Source: Streptomyces sp. B93
GTDB lineage: Bacteria > Actinomycetota > Actinomycetes > Streptomycetales > Streptomycetaceae
Direction of reading: 5' to 3'
Assembly: GCF_018070565.1 (NCBI RefSeq)
Contig: NZ_JAGPXL010000020.1
Span: forward strand, 49,528-113,527
DNA length: 64,000 nt
The notes under the pieces are model-generated. The model was not told the origin of the DNA. It saw only the letters and a program-made list of their open reading frames with translations, and searched no databases. Position numbers and translations under genes: made by a program. The first letter of the stretch is position 1. Each line of letters begins with the position of its first letter. Positions 54,522-63,727 of this stretch are shown piece after piece.

Positions 54522-55461
54522 TCAAACGCGCGGCGCGTGCAGGCGGCCCCGCTGCCTGCCCCACAGCCACTTCTGGAGCAGCATCGTGGCGGTTCCGGGT
54601 GATGGCGCCCAGGTTGAGCAGCAGCTGCTTGCTGGAACCCGCCGTCTGGGCCATGTCGCCGTAGCTGAGGGCGACGGCCGCGTTGGCGGCGGCCGGGATC
54701 GTGGTCACCGAGATGGCCACGCCGACCAGCGCGCCGGACTTGGCGGACGTCAGGGAGAGCGTGCCCGCGACACCGGCCAGCAGCGCCACCACGAAGGAGA
54801 AGGCGTCGGGGGCGTACACGAACCCGGTCTGCGGCCGGTCGCCCTCGAGCCCCGCCTCGGTGAAGAGGCCCCCGGCGTCCATGAGCAGGCTGAAGACCAC
54901 CGTCACCGCCATCGCCAGGGCGAAACCCGCCAGCAGCGCGTTCAGCGAGCGCAGCGCTAGGCGTGGCTGGCGCTGCACCACCGAGGTGGAGATGCCGGTC
55001 AGCGGGCCGAACTCCGGGCCGACCGCCATCGCGCCCACGATCAGGATCGCGTTGTCGAGGACGACACCACAGGCCGCGATCATCGTGGCGAGCGTCATGA
55101 ACGCGAGGTAGGTGACCGACAGCGTCGACTCCTCGTGGGTCTCCTCGACCAGGTGCTCCCACAGCACCGCGTCCGCGGGCTCGCCCGGGGCCTCCTTCTC
55201 GGCCCGGACCGCCCGCTTGGACAGCGACAGGTCGATGTTCTCCACGGCGATGGAACCGCACTCCTCGATGCCGAGCCGCTGGAGACCGTTGAGGAGTTCG
55301 TCACCGGCCTCCCGGGCGACATCGCAGCTCACGACATCCCCGGCGGGCTCCCGGGCCACACCGGGCACCACGACGACATGGGTGGTGCCGACGGTGTCGT
55401 CGATCAGCCGCACCACGTCGTCGGTCTTCTCCTGAGGGACGATCAGACGCAGATGCAGCAT
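54522..55461 (-). pseudogene. DUF389 membrane protein, frameshifted near the C-terminus
   Basis: From ATG 55461 (MLHLRLIVPQEKTDDVV) an N-terminal alpha/beta domain and five to six membrane helices with the DUF389 hallmarks (VGAMAVGPEFGPL, SGALVGVAISVTTIPAAANAAVA) are intact to LLLNLGAIT. Near 54597-54599 the frame shifts: the expected ending TMLLQKWLWGRQRGRLHAPRV with TGA at 54522-54524 lies in another frame, while the original frame runs on antisense into glmM. Either a frameshift allele or a base-call error in the GGG run. Confidence 0.85.
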
Positions 55462-55477
55462 GCGGGCAGCGTAGCCG

Positions 55478-56467
55478 TCACAGCTTGCGCAGGCTGAGGC
55501 GTTGGACCTTGTGGTCGGGCCCCTTGCGCAGGACCAGGGTGGCCCGGCCGCGGGTCGGGGCGACGTTCTCGACGAGGTTCGGCTTGTTGATCGTCCGCCA
55601 GGTCGTACGGGCGTAGTCGAGGGCCTCCTCCTCCGACACCTGGGTGTACTTGCGGAAGTAGGAGGACGGGTTCTGGAAGGCGGTGGCGCGCAGTTTGCGG
55701 AACCGGTTGAGGTACCAGCGCTCGATGTCCTCGGTGCGGGCGTCGACGTAGACGCTGAAGTCGAAGTAGTCGGCGAGGCCGACCCGGGTGCGGCCGTCCT
55801 TGCCGGGCAGGGCGGGCTGGAGGACGTTCAGCCCTTCGACGATGAGGATGTCCGGCCGCCGGACCACGAGCTTCTCTCCGGGCACGATGTCGTAGATGAG
55901 GTGCGAGTAGACGGGCGCGGTGACCTCGGACTTCCCCGCCTTGATGTCCGCGACGAAGCGGGTCAGCGCCCGGCGGTCGTAGGACTCGGGGAAACCTTTC
56001 CGCGACATCAGCCCGCGGGCCTCGAGCTCCCGGGTCGGCAACAGGAACCCGTCCGTCGTCACCAGCTCCACCCGCGGATGCTCGGGCCACCGGGAGAGCA
56101 GCGCCTGGAGCAGCCGGGCGACGGTGGACTTGCCGACCGCGACCGACCCCGCGACGCCTATCACGAACGGCGTGCCCGACTGCGACCCCTGCTCACCGAG
56201 GAAGGTGTTCAGCGCGCCCCTGAGCCCGTCCGTGGCACCGACGTACAGATTCAGCAGCCGGGACAGCGGGAGGTAGATGTCCCGCACCTCGTCGAGGTCG
56301 ATGACGTCGCCGAGGCCGCGCAGCTTCTCGACCTCCTCGGCGGAGAGCGGCAACGGCGTCTTGTCGCGCAGCGCGCTCCACTCGGCTCGGGTGAGATCGA
56401 CGTAGGGAGTCGCCTCCGGCCTGGGCCGGTGGGCGCTCCGGGGCATCGCGGGGACCGGAGAGATCAC
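55478..56467 (-). CDS. coaA: Type I pantothenate kinase
   Basis: The product has 329 residues and performs the first step of CoA synthesis. Walker A is GVAGSVAVGKSTVARLL (about 104-120), followed by LVTTDGFLLPT and SRKGFPESYD. GTG 56467 is chosen; ATG 56446 is an alternative that would shorten it by 7 residues. It sits 16 nt upstream of nothing co-directional except the DUF389 gene, which follows it on the same strand. Confidence 0.97.
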   Translation of the reverse strand: MISPVPAMPRSAHRPRPEATPYVDLTRAEWSALRDKTPLPLSAEEVEKLRGLGDVIDLDEVRDIYLPLSRLLNLYVGATDGLRGALNTFLGEQGSQSGTPFVIGVAGSVAVGKSTVARLLQALLSRWPEHPRVELVTTDGFLLPTRELEARGLMSRKGFPESYDRRALTRFVADIKAGKSEVTAPVYSHLIYDIVPGEKLVVRRPDILIVEGLNVLQPALPGKDGRTRVGLADYFDFSVYVDARTEDIERWYLNRFRKLRATAFQNPSSYFRKYTQVSEEEALDYARTTWRTINKPNLVENVAPTRGRATLVLRKGPDHKVQRLSLRKL

Positions 56468-56628
56468 AGTCCATTGTTACGGGCGTACGAAGGGACGGCG
56501 GGGTGGCATACATCACGCGCGTCTTATTCACGGGCGAACCGGGACAAGCGGGGGAATGTCAGTGGCGTGCGTCACAGTTGTGGGAAGGGTGGGCCCAGGC
56601 CGGGGTCCACGGACCCCGAGGGGTGACC

Positions 56629-57639
56629 ATGACGTACGCGATCGAGGCGGAAGGCCTGGTCAAGCGGTTCAAGGAGACCGAGGCGCTGGCCGGGGTGGAC
56701 CTGGGGGCACACAAAGGGACGGTTCTCGGGCTGCTGGGGCCTAACGGGGCAGGCAAGACGACGGCTGTGCGGATCTTCGCCACGCTGCTCCAGCCGGACG
56801 GCGGGCGGGCGCAGGTGGCGGGCCATGACGTGGTGCGGGACGCCGGGGTGGTCCGTGCCCTGGTCGGGCTGACCGGGCAGTACGCGGCGGTCGACGAGAA
56901 CCTGACCGGCACGGAGAACCTGCTGCTCATCGGGCGGCTCCTCGGCATGAGCCGACGGGAGTCCAAGGCGCGGGCGGGGGAGTTGCTGGAGCGGTTCCAG
57001 CTGACGGATGCCGCCGGGCGCGCTGTGAAGACCTTCTCCGGTGGGATGCGGCGACGGCTCGACCTCGCCGCCTCCCTCGTCGGCCGCCCCAGCATCCTCT
57101 TCCTCGACGAGCCCACCACCGGGCTCGATCCGCACAGCCGGGGTGAGCTGTGGGACATGCTGCGGGGGCTGGTGGCGGACGGGGCGACGGCCCTGCTGAC
57201 CACGCAGTACCTGAACGAGGCCGATGTGCTCGCCGACGACATCGTGGTGATCGACAAGGGCCGGGTGATCGCCGAGGGCACGCCGGATGAGTTGAAGTCG
57301 CAGGTGGGCGGGCAGGTGCTGCAACTGCGGCCGCTGCTCGGCCGGGATCTGGAGAGGGTGCACGCGCTGGTCACGCGTGAGGCCGGGCGGCAGACCCAGA
57401 TCGAGGGGGAGCTGGTCACCGCGCCGGTGAAGGACCCCCAGCTGATGCCCGCCGTGGTGCGCACGCTCGACCGCGAGGGGATCGCGGTCGGCGAGCTGGC
57501 GCTGCGGCGGTCCTCGCTGGACGAGGTCTTCCTCGCGCTGACCGGGCACCGCGCCGAGCCGGGCGACGCCGAGGGCAATGGCGGGGCCGCCGTGCACGAG
57601 GACGACAACGAACTCCAGAAGGCGGTGATGCGGCCATGA
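56629..57639 (+). CDS. DrrA-like ABC transporter ATP-binding protein
   Basis: The product has 336 residues with Walker A GPNGAGKTT (about 38-46), signature FSGGMRRRLDLA, Walker B ILFLDEPTTGLD and a DrrA-type C-terminal domain. ATG 56629 has GAGGGG upstream. The stop overlaps the permease start as ATGA. Together they form a drug or lipid exporter; substrate unknown. Confidence 0.93.
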   Translation: MTYAIEAEGLVKRFKETEALAGVDLGAHKGTVLGLLGPNGAGKTTAVRIFATLLQPDGGRAQVAGHDVVRDAGVVRALVGLTGQYAAVDENLTGTENLLLIGRLLGMSRRESKARAGELLERFQLTDAAGRAVKTFSGGMRRRLDLAASLVGRPSILFLDEPTTGLDPHSRGELWDMLRGLVADGATALLTTQYLNEADVLADDIVVIDKGRVIAEGTPDELKSQVGGQVLQLRPLLGRDLERVHALVTREAGRQTQIEGELVTAPVKDPQLMPAVVRTLDREGIAVGELALRRSSLDEVFLALTGHRAEPGDAEGNGGAAVHEDDNELQKAVMRP

Positions 57640-58451
57640 CCGCCGCCACCGGTGCCGTCGACGCCCCGATCACCCAGTCCGGACGGGTCCGGCCCCTCGC
57701 CGGGCTTCAGCAGACCTTCACCATGGCGTGGCGGAGCCTCGTCGCCGTCAAGCACAACCCGCTGGAACTGGTGGACTACAGCATCACGCCCATCATGTTC
57801 GTGTTCCTGTTCACGTACGTGCTGGGCGGGCAGATGGCCGGGTCGCCCGAGGCGTACCTGAAGTACGCGCTGCCGGGGATCATCGTCCAGAACACCCTGT
57901 TCATGACCATGTACACGGCCATGGCACTCAACACCGACCTCACCAAGGGCGTCTTCGACCGGCTGCGCAGCCTCCCGATCGCCCGCTCCGCCCCCCTCGT
58001 CGGCCGCATCACCGCCGACCTCGCCAAGCACATATGGGCGATGCTGCTGATGCTCGGGCTGGGGCTCCTGCTGGGCTTCCGGGTCACCGGCGGGTTCGAC
58101 GGGTTCCTGCTGGGGCTGGTGCTGGTCGTGGTCTTCGCGGCGGCGGTCTCGTGGTGTGCGGTGCTCATCGGGATGCTCGCGGGGGACGCGGAGAAGGTGC
58201 AGGCGTTCGCCTTCACCTTGATCTTCCCCATCACCTTCACCAGCAGCGCGTTCGTCCGCGTCGACACCATGCCGGGGTGGCTCCAGGCATGGAGCGACGT
58301 CAATCCCGTCACCCACCTGTCCGACGCCTTCCGCGGGCTGCTGCTGGGCGGGCCGGTGGCGGAGCCGGTGCTGTGGTCGCTGGTGTGGGCGGCTGGGATC
58401 GCCGTCGTCTTCTATCCGCTGGCTATGCGGGCCTATCGGGCGAAGACGTGA
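57636..58451 (+). CDS. DrrB-like ABC-2 transporter permease
   Basis: The product has 271 residues with six predicted membrane helices and the ABC-2 segment (LRSLPIARSAPLVGRI...NPVTHLSDAFRGLL). Coupled to the ATPase gene by a 4-nt overlap. Daunorubicin-resistance-type family; specificity cannot be read from sequence. Confidence 0.93.
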   Translation: MTAATGAVDAPITQSGRVRPLAGLQQTFTMAWRSLVAVKHNPLELVDYSITPIMFVFLFTYVLGGQMAGSPEAYLKYALPGIIVQNTLFMTMYTAMALNTDLTKGVFDRLRSLPIARSAPLVGRITADLAKHIWAMLLMLGLGLLLGFRVTGGFDGFLLGLVLVVVFAAAVSWCAVLIGMLAGDAEKVQAFAFTLIFPITFTSSAFVRVDTMPGWLQAWSDVNPVTHLSDAFRGLLLGGPVAEPVLWSLVWAAGIAVVFYPLAMRAYRAKT

Positions 58452-58547
58452 GCGGGGTGTTGGGGGCGTTCGTACGGTGGTGGGAATTTCCGAATTCGGG
58501 CAGGCAGGGGCCGGTTCGGACGGTCATTCGCACGTAGGGTGCCGCAC

Positions 58548-60395
58548 ATGTGCGGAATCGTGGGATACGTGGGGCCGCAGTCGGCTCTTGAGGTCGTGAT
58601 GGCCGGGCTGAAGCGGCTGGAGTACCGGGGGTACGACTCGGCGGGCGTCGCCGTCCTCGCCGACGGCGGGCTCGCCACCGCCAAGCGGGCCGGGAAGCTC
58701 GTCGCCTTGGAGAAGGAGCTGACCGAGCGGCCCCTGCCGACGGGGCCGACAGGGCTCGGGCACACCCGGTGGGCCACCCACGGTGCGCCGACCGATGCCA
58801 ATGCCCATCCGCACCTCGACAACGCCGGGCGCGTCGCCGTCGTGCACAACGGGATCATCGAGAACTTCGCCGCGCTGCGGGCCGAGCTGGAGGAGCGGGG
58901 CCATCAGCTGGCCTCCGAGACCGACACCGAGGTCGTGTCGCATCTGCTCGCCGAGGAGTTCTCGTCCTGCGCCGACCTCGCGGAGTCGATGCGGCTGGTG
59001 TGCCGCAGGCTGGAGGGCGCGTTCACGCTGGTCGCCGTACACGCCGACCAGCCGGACGTGGTCGTCGGGGCGCGGCGGAACTCGCCGCTGGTGGTGGGGG
59101 TCGGGGAGGGCGAGTACTTCCTCGCCTCCGATGTCGCCGCGTTCATCGCCCATACGCGGGACGCCATCGAGCTGGGGCAGGATCAGGTCGTCGAGCTGCG
59201 GCGGGGCGGGGTGACCGTCACCGGGTTCGACGGGCGTCCGGCGGACGTACGTTCGTACCACGTCGACTGGGATGCCTCCGCCGCCGAGAAGGGCGGCTAC
59301 GACTACTTCATGCTCAAGGAGATCGCCGAGCAGCCGAAGGCGGTCGCCGACACGTTGCTGGGGCGTATCGACGGGTCCGGGTCGCTGCGGCTGGACGAAG
59401 TGCGGATTCCCGCGAGTGTGCTGCGCGAGGTCGACAAGGTCGTGATCGTGGCGTGCGGTACGGCCTTCCACGCAGGTCTCATCGCCAAGTACGCCATCGA
59501 GCACTGGACGCGGATTCCGTGCGAGGTGGAACTGGCGTCGGAGTTCCGGTACCGGGATCCGATCCTCGACCAGCAGACCCTCGTCATCGCCATCTCCCAG
59601 TCCGGGGAGACCATGGACACGCTGATGGCCTTGCGGCATGCCCGGGAGCAGGGCGCGAAGGTCCTCGCCATCTGCAACACCAACGGGTCGACCATCCCGC
59701 GGGAATCGGACGCGGTGCTCTACACCCATGCGGGGCCCGAGGTGGCGGTCGCCTCCACCAAGGCGTTCCTGACGCAGCTGGTGGCCTGCTATCTCGTCGC
59801 GCTGTACCTAGGGCAGGTGCGCGGGACCAAGTACGGGGACGAGATCCGCGACGTCGTCTGCGACCTGTCGGAGATGCCGGGGGCCGTCGAGCGGGTGCTC
59901 GGCACCATGGAGCCGGTGCGGGAGCTTGCGCGGTCGCTGGCCTCGAAGGGGACCGTGCTGTTCCTGGGGCGGCACGTCGGCTATCCCGTTGCCCTCGAAG
60001 GCGCGCTGAAGCTCAAGGAGCTTGCCTACATGCACGCCGAGGGGTTCGCGGCGGGCGAGCTGAAGCACGGGCCGATCGCCCTGATCGAGGAGGACCTGCC
60101 CGTCGTCGTGGTCGTGCCGTCGCCCCGGGGGCGGTCCGTCCTCCACGACAAGATCGTCTCCAACATCCAGGAGATCCGGGCCCGGGGTGCGCGGACGATC
60201 GTCATCGCGGAGGAGGGCGACGAGGCGGTCGTGCCCTACGCGGATCACCTGGTGCGGGTGCCCGTGACGCCGACCTTGCTCCAGCCGCTGGTGGCGACGG
60301 TGCCGTTGCAGGTCTTCGCCTGCGAGCTGGCGACGGCTCGGGGGAACGAGGTGGATCAGCCTCGGAATCTGGCGAAGTCGGTGACGGTGGAGTGA
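58548..60395 (+). CDS. glmS: Glutamine-fructose-6-phosphate aminotransferase
   Basis: The product has 615 residues and makes GlcN-6-P from Fru-6-P and glutamine. Cys2 in MCGIVGYVG becomes the N-terminal nucleophile. The glutaminase half (HTRWATHG) and two SIS domains (SQSGETMDT) are complete, ending LAKSVTVE. ATG 58548 is preferred over GTG 58539. Its 3' end overlaps the convergent DUF397 gene by 40 nt. Confidence 0.98.
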   Translation: MCGIVGYVGPQSALEVVMAGLKRLEYRGYDSAGVAVLADGGLATAKRAGKLVALEKELTERPLPTGPTGLGHTRWATHGAPTDANAHPHLDNAGRVAVVHNGIIENFAALRAELEERGHQLASETDTEVVSHLLAEEFSSCADLAESMRLVCRRLEGAFTLVAVHADQPDVVVGARRNSPLVVGVGEGEYFLASDVAAFIAHTRDAIELGQDQVVELRRGGVTVTGFDGRPADVRSYHVDWDASAAEKGGYDYFMLKEIAEQPKAVADTLLGRIDGSGSLRLDEVRIPASVLREVDKVVIVACGTAFHAGLIAKYAIEHWTRIPCEVELASEFRYRDPILDQQTLVIAISQSGETMDTLMALRHAREQGAKVLAICNTNGSTIPRESDAVLYTHAGPEVAVASTKAFLTQLVACYLVALYLGQVRGTKYGDEIRDVVCDLSEMPGAVERVLGTMEPVRELARSLASKGTVLFLGRHVGYPVALEGALKLKELAYMHAEGFAAGELKHGPIALIEEDLPVVVVVPSPRGRSVLHDKIVSNIQEIRARGARTIVIAEEGDEAVVPYADHLVRVPVTPTLLQPLVATVPLQVFACELATARGNEVDQPRNLAKSVTVE

Positions 60396-60577
60396 CGCCG
60401 CTTCACCGTGTTGAGGAAGGTGGCGAAGGCTTCGGGCCGGAAGGTGAGTATGGCGTTGGCTGGGGCCTTTGAGTCGCGGATGCGTATGCGGGTGGAAGAG
60501 GTGGCGATCTCGACGCAGTTGTTGCCGTCTCCGCCGCCGGAATAAGACGACTTCCGCCAATTGGTGGGTGTGGTCAT
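60356..60577 (-). CDS. DUF397 small protein (cassette 2)
   Basis: The product has 73 residues from ATG 60577 with GAGGA upstream. DUF397 signatures WRKSSYSGGGDG, NCVEIA, IRDSK and the terminal FATFL helix are present. The last 12 or so residues (STVTDFARFRG) are simply the antisense of the glmS 3' end, so the original stop was replaced by one inside glmS. It follows the XRE gene after 10 nt. Confidence 0.9.
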   Translation of the reverse strand: MTTPTNWRKSSYSGGGDGNNCVEIATSSTRIRIRDSKAPANAILTFRPEAFATFLNTVKRRHSTVTDFARFRG

Positions 60578-60587
60578 GAAGAGTTCC

Positions 60588-61439
60588 TCACAATTCCTTG
60601 GCCACGTTGTGGATGAAGTCACGGGATCGGTCGGGGTCGAGTGACACCGCCTCAACTCTACGGAAGAGCGTTCGAAGGACGTTGAGTTGAGCTTCGGAGT
60701 CGATGAAGTCCGTTCCGTGAGGTGCGTCGCCGAGGGCGGTGTCGAGCCGTGGCACGGTTCCTCCCGCCAGCATCATGGAGGTCCAGGTGCCGCCGAAGCC
60801 GTCGAGGTCGAAGGGAATGACGCGCACGGTGATGTGGTCAGCTTCAGCAAGCTCGATGACACGGGCGAGCTGGGCTCGCGAGACAGCGCTGTCGCTGACC
60901 TTGATGCGCAAGGCTGCCTCATGGATCACCGCCTCGTACCGCACAGGTGCGGGTCCTTCCAGGATCGCCTTGCGCTGCATGCGATGGGCAACGCGTAGTT
61001 CCAGATCATCTGGGGGGAGTTCGGGAACCCGCGACGAGAAGGTGGCGCGGGCGTAGTCCTCCGTCTGAAGCAAGCCGGGGATGTAGAGAAGTTCCACGTC
61101 GTGCCGGTATGTGGCGTGGTGCTCCAATTCGGCGAGGTCAAGGAACGGCGTGGGTAGCTGCCACTTGTACTTCTCCCACCAGCCTTTGGTTCGATCGCTG
61201 GCCATGGCCACCAGGGCGTCGATCAACTTGCCATCCGTACACGAGTAATTCGAGGCGAGGCGGCGGAGTCGCTGCTCGCTCACCCCCGACAAGCCGTTCT
61301 CGATCTGGCTGATCTGGACGTTGCTCACGCCCAGCAGAGCGGCTGCCTCACGGGAACTGAGTCCTGCGGCCTCGCGGAGCCTGCGCAGCTCCACTCCCAG
61401 GCGCAACTGTCGTGCCGTCGGTTCACGCCTCGTGGGCAT
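60588..61439 (-). CDS. XRE-family regulator with DUF5753 domain (cassette 2)
   Basis: The product has 283 residues. Helix-turn-helix (GLSSREAAALLGVSNVQISQ) at about 31-50, DUF5753 with LLYIPGLLQTEDYARATF at about 129-146. ATG 61439 has GAGGAG upstream. Homologous to 14041-14889 but clearly diverged, so the two cassettes are not a recent duplication. Confidence 0.9.
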   Translation of the reverse strand: MPTRREPTARQLRLGVELRRLREAAGLSSREAAALLGVSNVQISQIENGLSGVSEQRLRRLASNYSCTDGKLIDALVAMASDRTKGWWEKYKWQLPTPFLDLAELEHHATYRHDVELLYIPGLLQTEDYARATFSSRVPELPPDDLELRVAHRMQRKAILEGPAPVRYEAVIHEAALRIKVSDSAVSRAQLARVIELAEADHITVRVIPFDLDGFGGTWTSMMLAGGTVPRLDTALGDAPHGTDFIDSEAQLNVLRTLFRRVEAVSLDPDRSRDFIHNVAKEL

Positions 61440-61647
61440 CGGCCGCTCCTCGGTACAACGCGCCCGCGGGCGCGACTCGTTCGGGGTCAGATTACGCGAC
61501 CGGCTTGCAGTGCCGAAACATTCAGGTCTACCGTCAGTGACGTAAGCGGTACGCAGTGGAAGCGCACCGCAGTCGTCCTGCCGTGTCGGCTGCGGCAATG
61601 ACACCGCTCTGCCTCCATCCCCCAAACCACCGAACCGGAGTTGACGC
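61440..61647. promoter_or_regulatory. Divergent control region of cassette 2
   Basis: This 208-nt region separates XRE and HATPase. For the HATPase direction TTGCAG (61505-61510) and TACCGT (61529-61534) are 18 nt apart, a fair promoter. CGCGCCC/GGGCGCG (about 61459-61473) forms a small stem near the XRE start. Confidence 0.45.
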
Positions 61648-62058
61648 ATGCCCGAAAACGAGTCCTGGGAGTACACCCTCTACATCCCCAACGACCTCCG
61701 TGCCGTCACGGTGAGCCGCCGTACCCTCCGGCTCATCCTCACCATGCACGGCCTCATCCGGTTCGTGGACGTGGCCGAACTGCTTGGGGCTGAGCTGGTG
61801 TCCAACGCCGTACGGCATACCAAGGGGCCCGCTGCCCTGCGTGTGCGTTGGCTCGCCGGGGTGTTGCGGATCGGGGCGTGGGATGCGGATCCCGCTCCAC
61901 CTGAGCCGCCGGTGCCGTTCGAGCGGAGCGCGGACGCGGAGGAAGGGCGGGGGCTGGCGCTCGTGCGGGCCTGTTCGGATGTGTGGGGGTGGCAGCCGCT
62001 GGCCAGGGACGGGAATCGGGGCAAGTGCGTGTGGTGCGAGCTGACGTCGGCGGCGTGA
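61648..62058 (+). CDS. RsbW/SpoIIAB-like HATPase regulator (cassette 2)
   Basis: The product has 136 residues with N-box AELVSNAVRHTKG (about 47-59), a G1-like AWDADPAPP and EGRGLALVRACSD (about 98-110). Same role and position as the gene at 13490. The next gene, the Rpn-like protein, starts 80 nt downstream. Confidence 0.85.
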   Translation: MPENESWEYTLYIPNDLRAVTVSRRTLRLILTMHGLIRFVDVAELLGAELVSNAVRHTKGPAALRVRWLAGVLRIGAWDADPAPPEPPVPFERSADAEEGRGLALVRACSDVWGWQPLARDGNRGKCVWCELTSAA

Positions 62059-62138
62059 ACGTTTCGGCGCCGCTCGAAAGAGTGAACGCTCCCGTGTTTA
62101 TCGGATCTCCCGGACTTCGGATCAGGAAAGTGGCGCAC

Positions 62139-63062
62139 ATGGTCACATCCACCCACGAGACCTCTCACCGGATCTTCCAGGATCACCCTGAGGTTCTCGC
62201 CCCCGTCTTCACGGCGCTGGGGTTAACTCCACCCGCGAAAGCGGACATCGAGGCGATCACGCCGGACGCGACAGAGGTCAAGCCGCTTGAGCGGCGCGTC
62301 GATACGGTGCTGAAGGTCGTTCCCTCGGAAGGGGACGCTTTCCTCCTCGCCATTGAGGCGCAGACCTCGCCAGCTCCTGACAAGGGGGTGAACTGGGCGT
62401 ATTACGTGGCGTACTTGCAGGCGAAGTTCGGGCTGCCGGTGCTGCTTCTCACGGTCTGCCGGAACAAGGGAACTGCTGCGTGGGCGGTCGGGCCCTTCGA
62501 GTGCCGGGTCGGCACCTGGTCGACCTTGGTCCTGCGCCCGTTCGTGCTGGGTCCGGACAGCGTCGCCCGAATCACCGACGAGTCGGAGGTGGCTCGGCAT
62601 CCGGCGATGGCGACTTTCGCGGCGATCGTACACAGCGAGAGCGAGGGGATCAGCGGCATACTGAACCTGCTGGCTCACGCGATGCGGTCGTTCGACAAGG
62701 CCACCGCCAAGTACTGGTCGGAACTGCTGGAGATCGGCCTGGAGAACACTCCGGCCAAGGAAACGTGGAGAGAGCTGGAGAAGATGGTCGTCAGTTACTT
62801 CCCGGGCAGGGGCACCGTTTTCGAGGAGGCCTACCTTGACGGTGAGGCCAAGGGGGAAGCCAAGGGCGAGGCGAAGGGCAAGGCAGAGGGCGTCCTGCGT
62901 GTCCTTGAGGTTCGGGGCATTTCCGTCCCCGACGCCGTACGGGAGCGGGTGGTCGGCTGTACCGATCTTCCGCTTCTCGACGAGCTGCTCGCGCGTGCCG
63001 TCACTGTAGAGCGGGCGGATGAGCTGTTCGTTGAGGGTACTGGGGAGGACGCGGGCTCCTGA
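62139..63062 (+). CDS. Rpn-like PD-(D/E)XK family protein (cassette 2)
   Basis: The product has 307 residues from ATG 62139, with AGGAAA upstream. Like its paralog at 12612 it has Asp55 in ERRVDT and Glu73/Gln75 in FLLAIEAQ, then NWAYYVAYL. A charged repeat (GEAKGEAKGEAKGKAEG, about 233-249) precedes the conserved C-terminal helix bundle. Codon 29 is TTA (62223-62225). Nuclease function is inferred from the motif; other Rpn members promote DNA recombination. Confidence 0.75.
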   Translation: MVTSTHETSHRIFQDHPEVLAPVFTALGLTPPAKADIEAITPDATEVKPLERRVDTVLKVVPSEGDAFLLAIEAQTSPAPDKGVNWAYYVAYLQAKFGLPVLLLTVCRNKGTAAWAVGPFECRVGTWSTLVLRPFVLGPDSVARITDESEVARHPAMATFAAIVHSESEGISGILNLLAHAMRSFDKATAKYWSELLEIGLENTPAKETWRELEKMVVSYFPGRGTVFEEAYLDGEAKGEAKGEAKGKAEGVLRVLEVRGISVPDAVRERVVGCTDLPLLDELLARAVTVERADELFVEGTGEDAGS

Positions 63063-63089
63063 TCCGACCCCCGCCGTAAGGTGCTCGGC

Positions 63090-63461
63090 ATGAGCATCAT
63101 CGGGGTCGGCATCGACGTGGCCGAGATCGACAGGTTCCGGGCGTCCATGGAGAGGACGCCCGGGCTGGCGGAGCGGCTGTTCGTTGAGCGGGAGTTGGTG
63201 TTGCCCAGCGGGGAACGCCGGGGGGTTGCCTCGCTCGCGGCACGGTTCGCGGCGAAGGAGGCGCTGGCCAAGGCGCTGGGGGCGCCTGCGGGGCTGCACT
63301 GGACGGATGCCGAGGTGTACGTCGAGGACAGCGGGCAGCCTCGGCTACGGGTGACCGGGACGGTGGCTGCACGGGCGGCGGAGTTGGGGGTGCGGTCCTG
63401 GCATGTGTCGTTGAGCCATGACGCGGGGGTGGCGTCGGCGGTGGTGGTCGCGGAGGGGTGA
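63090..63461 (+). CDS. acpS: Holo-[acyl-carrier-protein] synthase
   Basis: The product has 123 residues and transfers 4'-phosphopantetheine to acyl carrier proteins. Motifs GVGIDVAEIDRF (about 5-16) and RFAAKEALAKALG (about 53-65) are intact. ATG 63090 has AAGGTG upstream. CoA made via coaA in the same neighbourhood is its substrate. Confidence 0.97.
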   Translation: MSIIGVGIDVAEIDRFRASMERTPGLAERLFVERELVLPSGERRGVASLAARFAAKEALAKALGAPAGLHWTDAEVYVEDSGQPRLRVTGTVAARAAELGVRSWHVSLSHDAGVASAVVVAEG

Positions 63462-63727
63462 GGCGGCGGGTTCGTTGCCTTGGTTGCCGTTGGGGCCGCC
63501 CGCTTCTTGGCCAGTGTCGTGCTTCCACGACCCGGCCTCAAGGGCGCTCCGCTACGCTCCGCGTCGGCTACGCCGATCGGCCTGCGGCCGCCCCTTGACC
63601 CCGGCCCGCTCCAGCCCGGGTGAGAAGCGAGCGGACGGCCCGGAAAGACGGGTGGCCGAGCCGTGCCGGTCCCTTGGGTGGGCTGGGTGGTGAGCGTGGG
63701 TGGTGAGGGCGCGTCGGCGCCTCGCCA
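63462..63727. other. Intergenic region downstream of acpS
   Basis: About 266 nt with no supported gene. It includes a palindromic segment (CGGCTACGCCGATCGG... near 63565-63595) of a type common between Streptomyces genes. Confidence 0.55.

Noticed and set aside
53045..55261. Minus-strand open frames opposite glmM
   Set aside because: Antisense to a certain gene; the apparent extension of the DUF389 gene into this region results from its frameshift.
58452..58547. glmS ribozyme upstream of glmS
   Set aside because: The gap is only 96 nt and shows no glmS-ribozyme core; that class is typical of Firmicutes, not Streptomyces.
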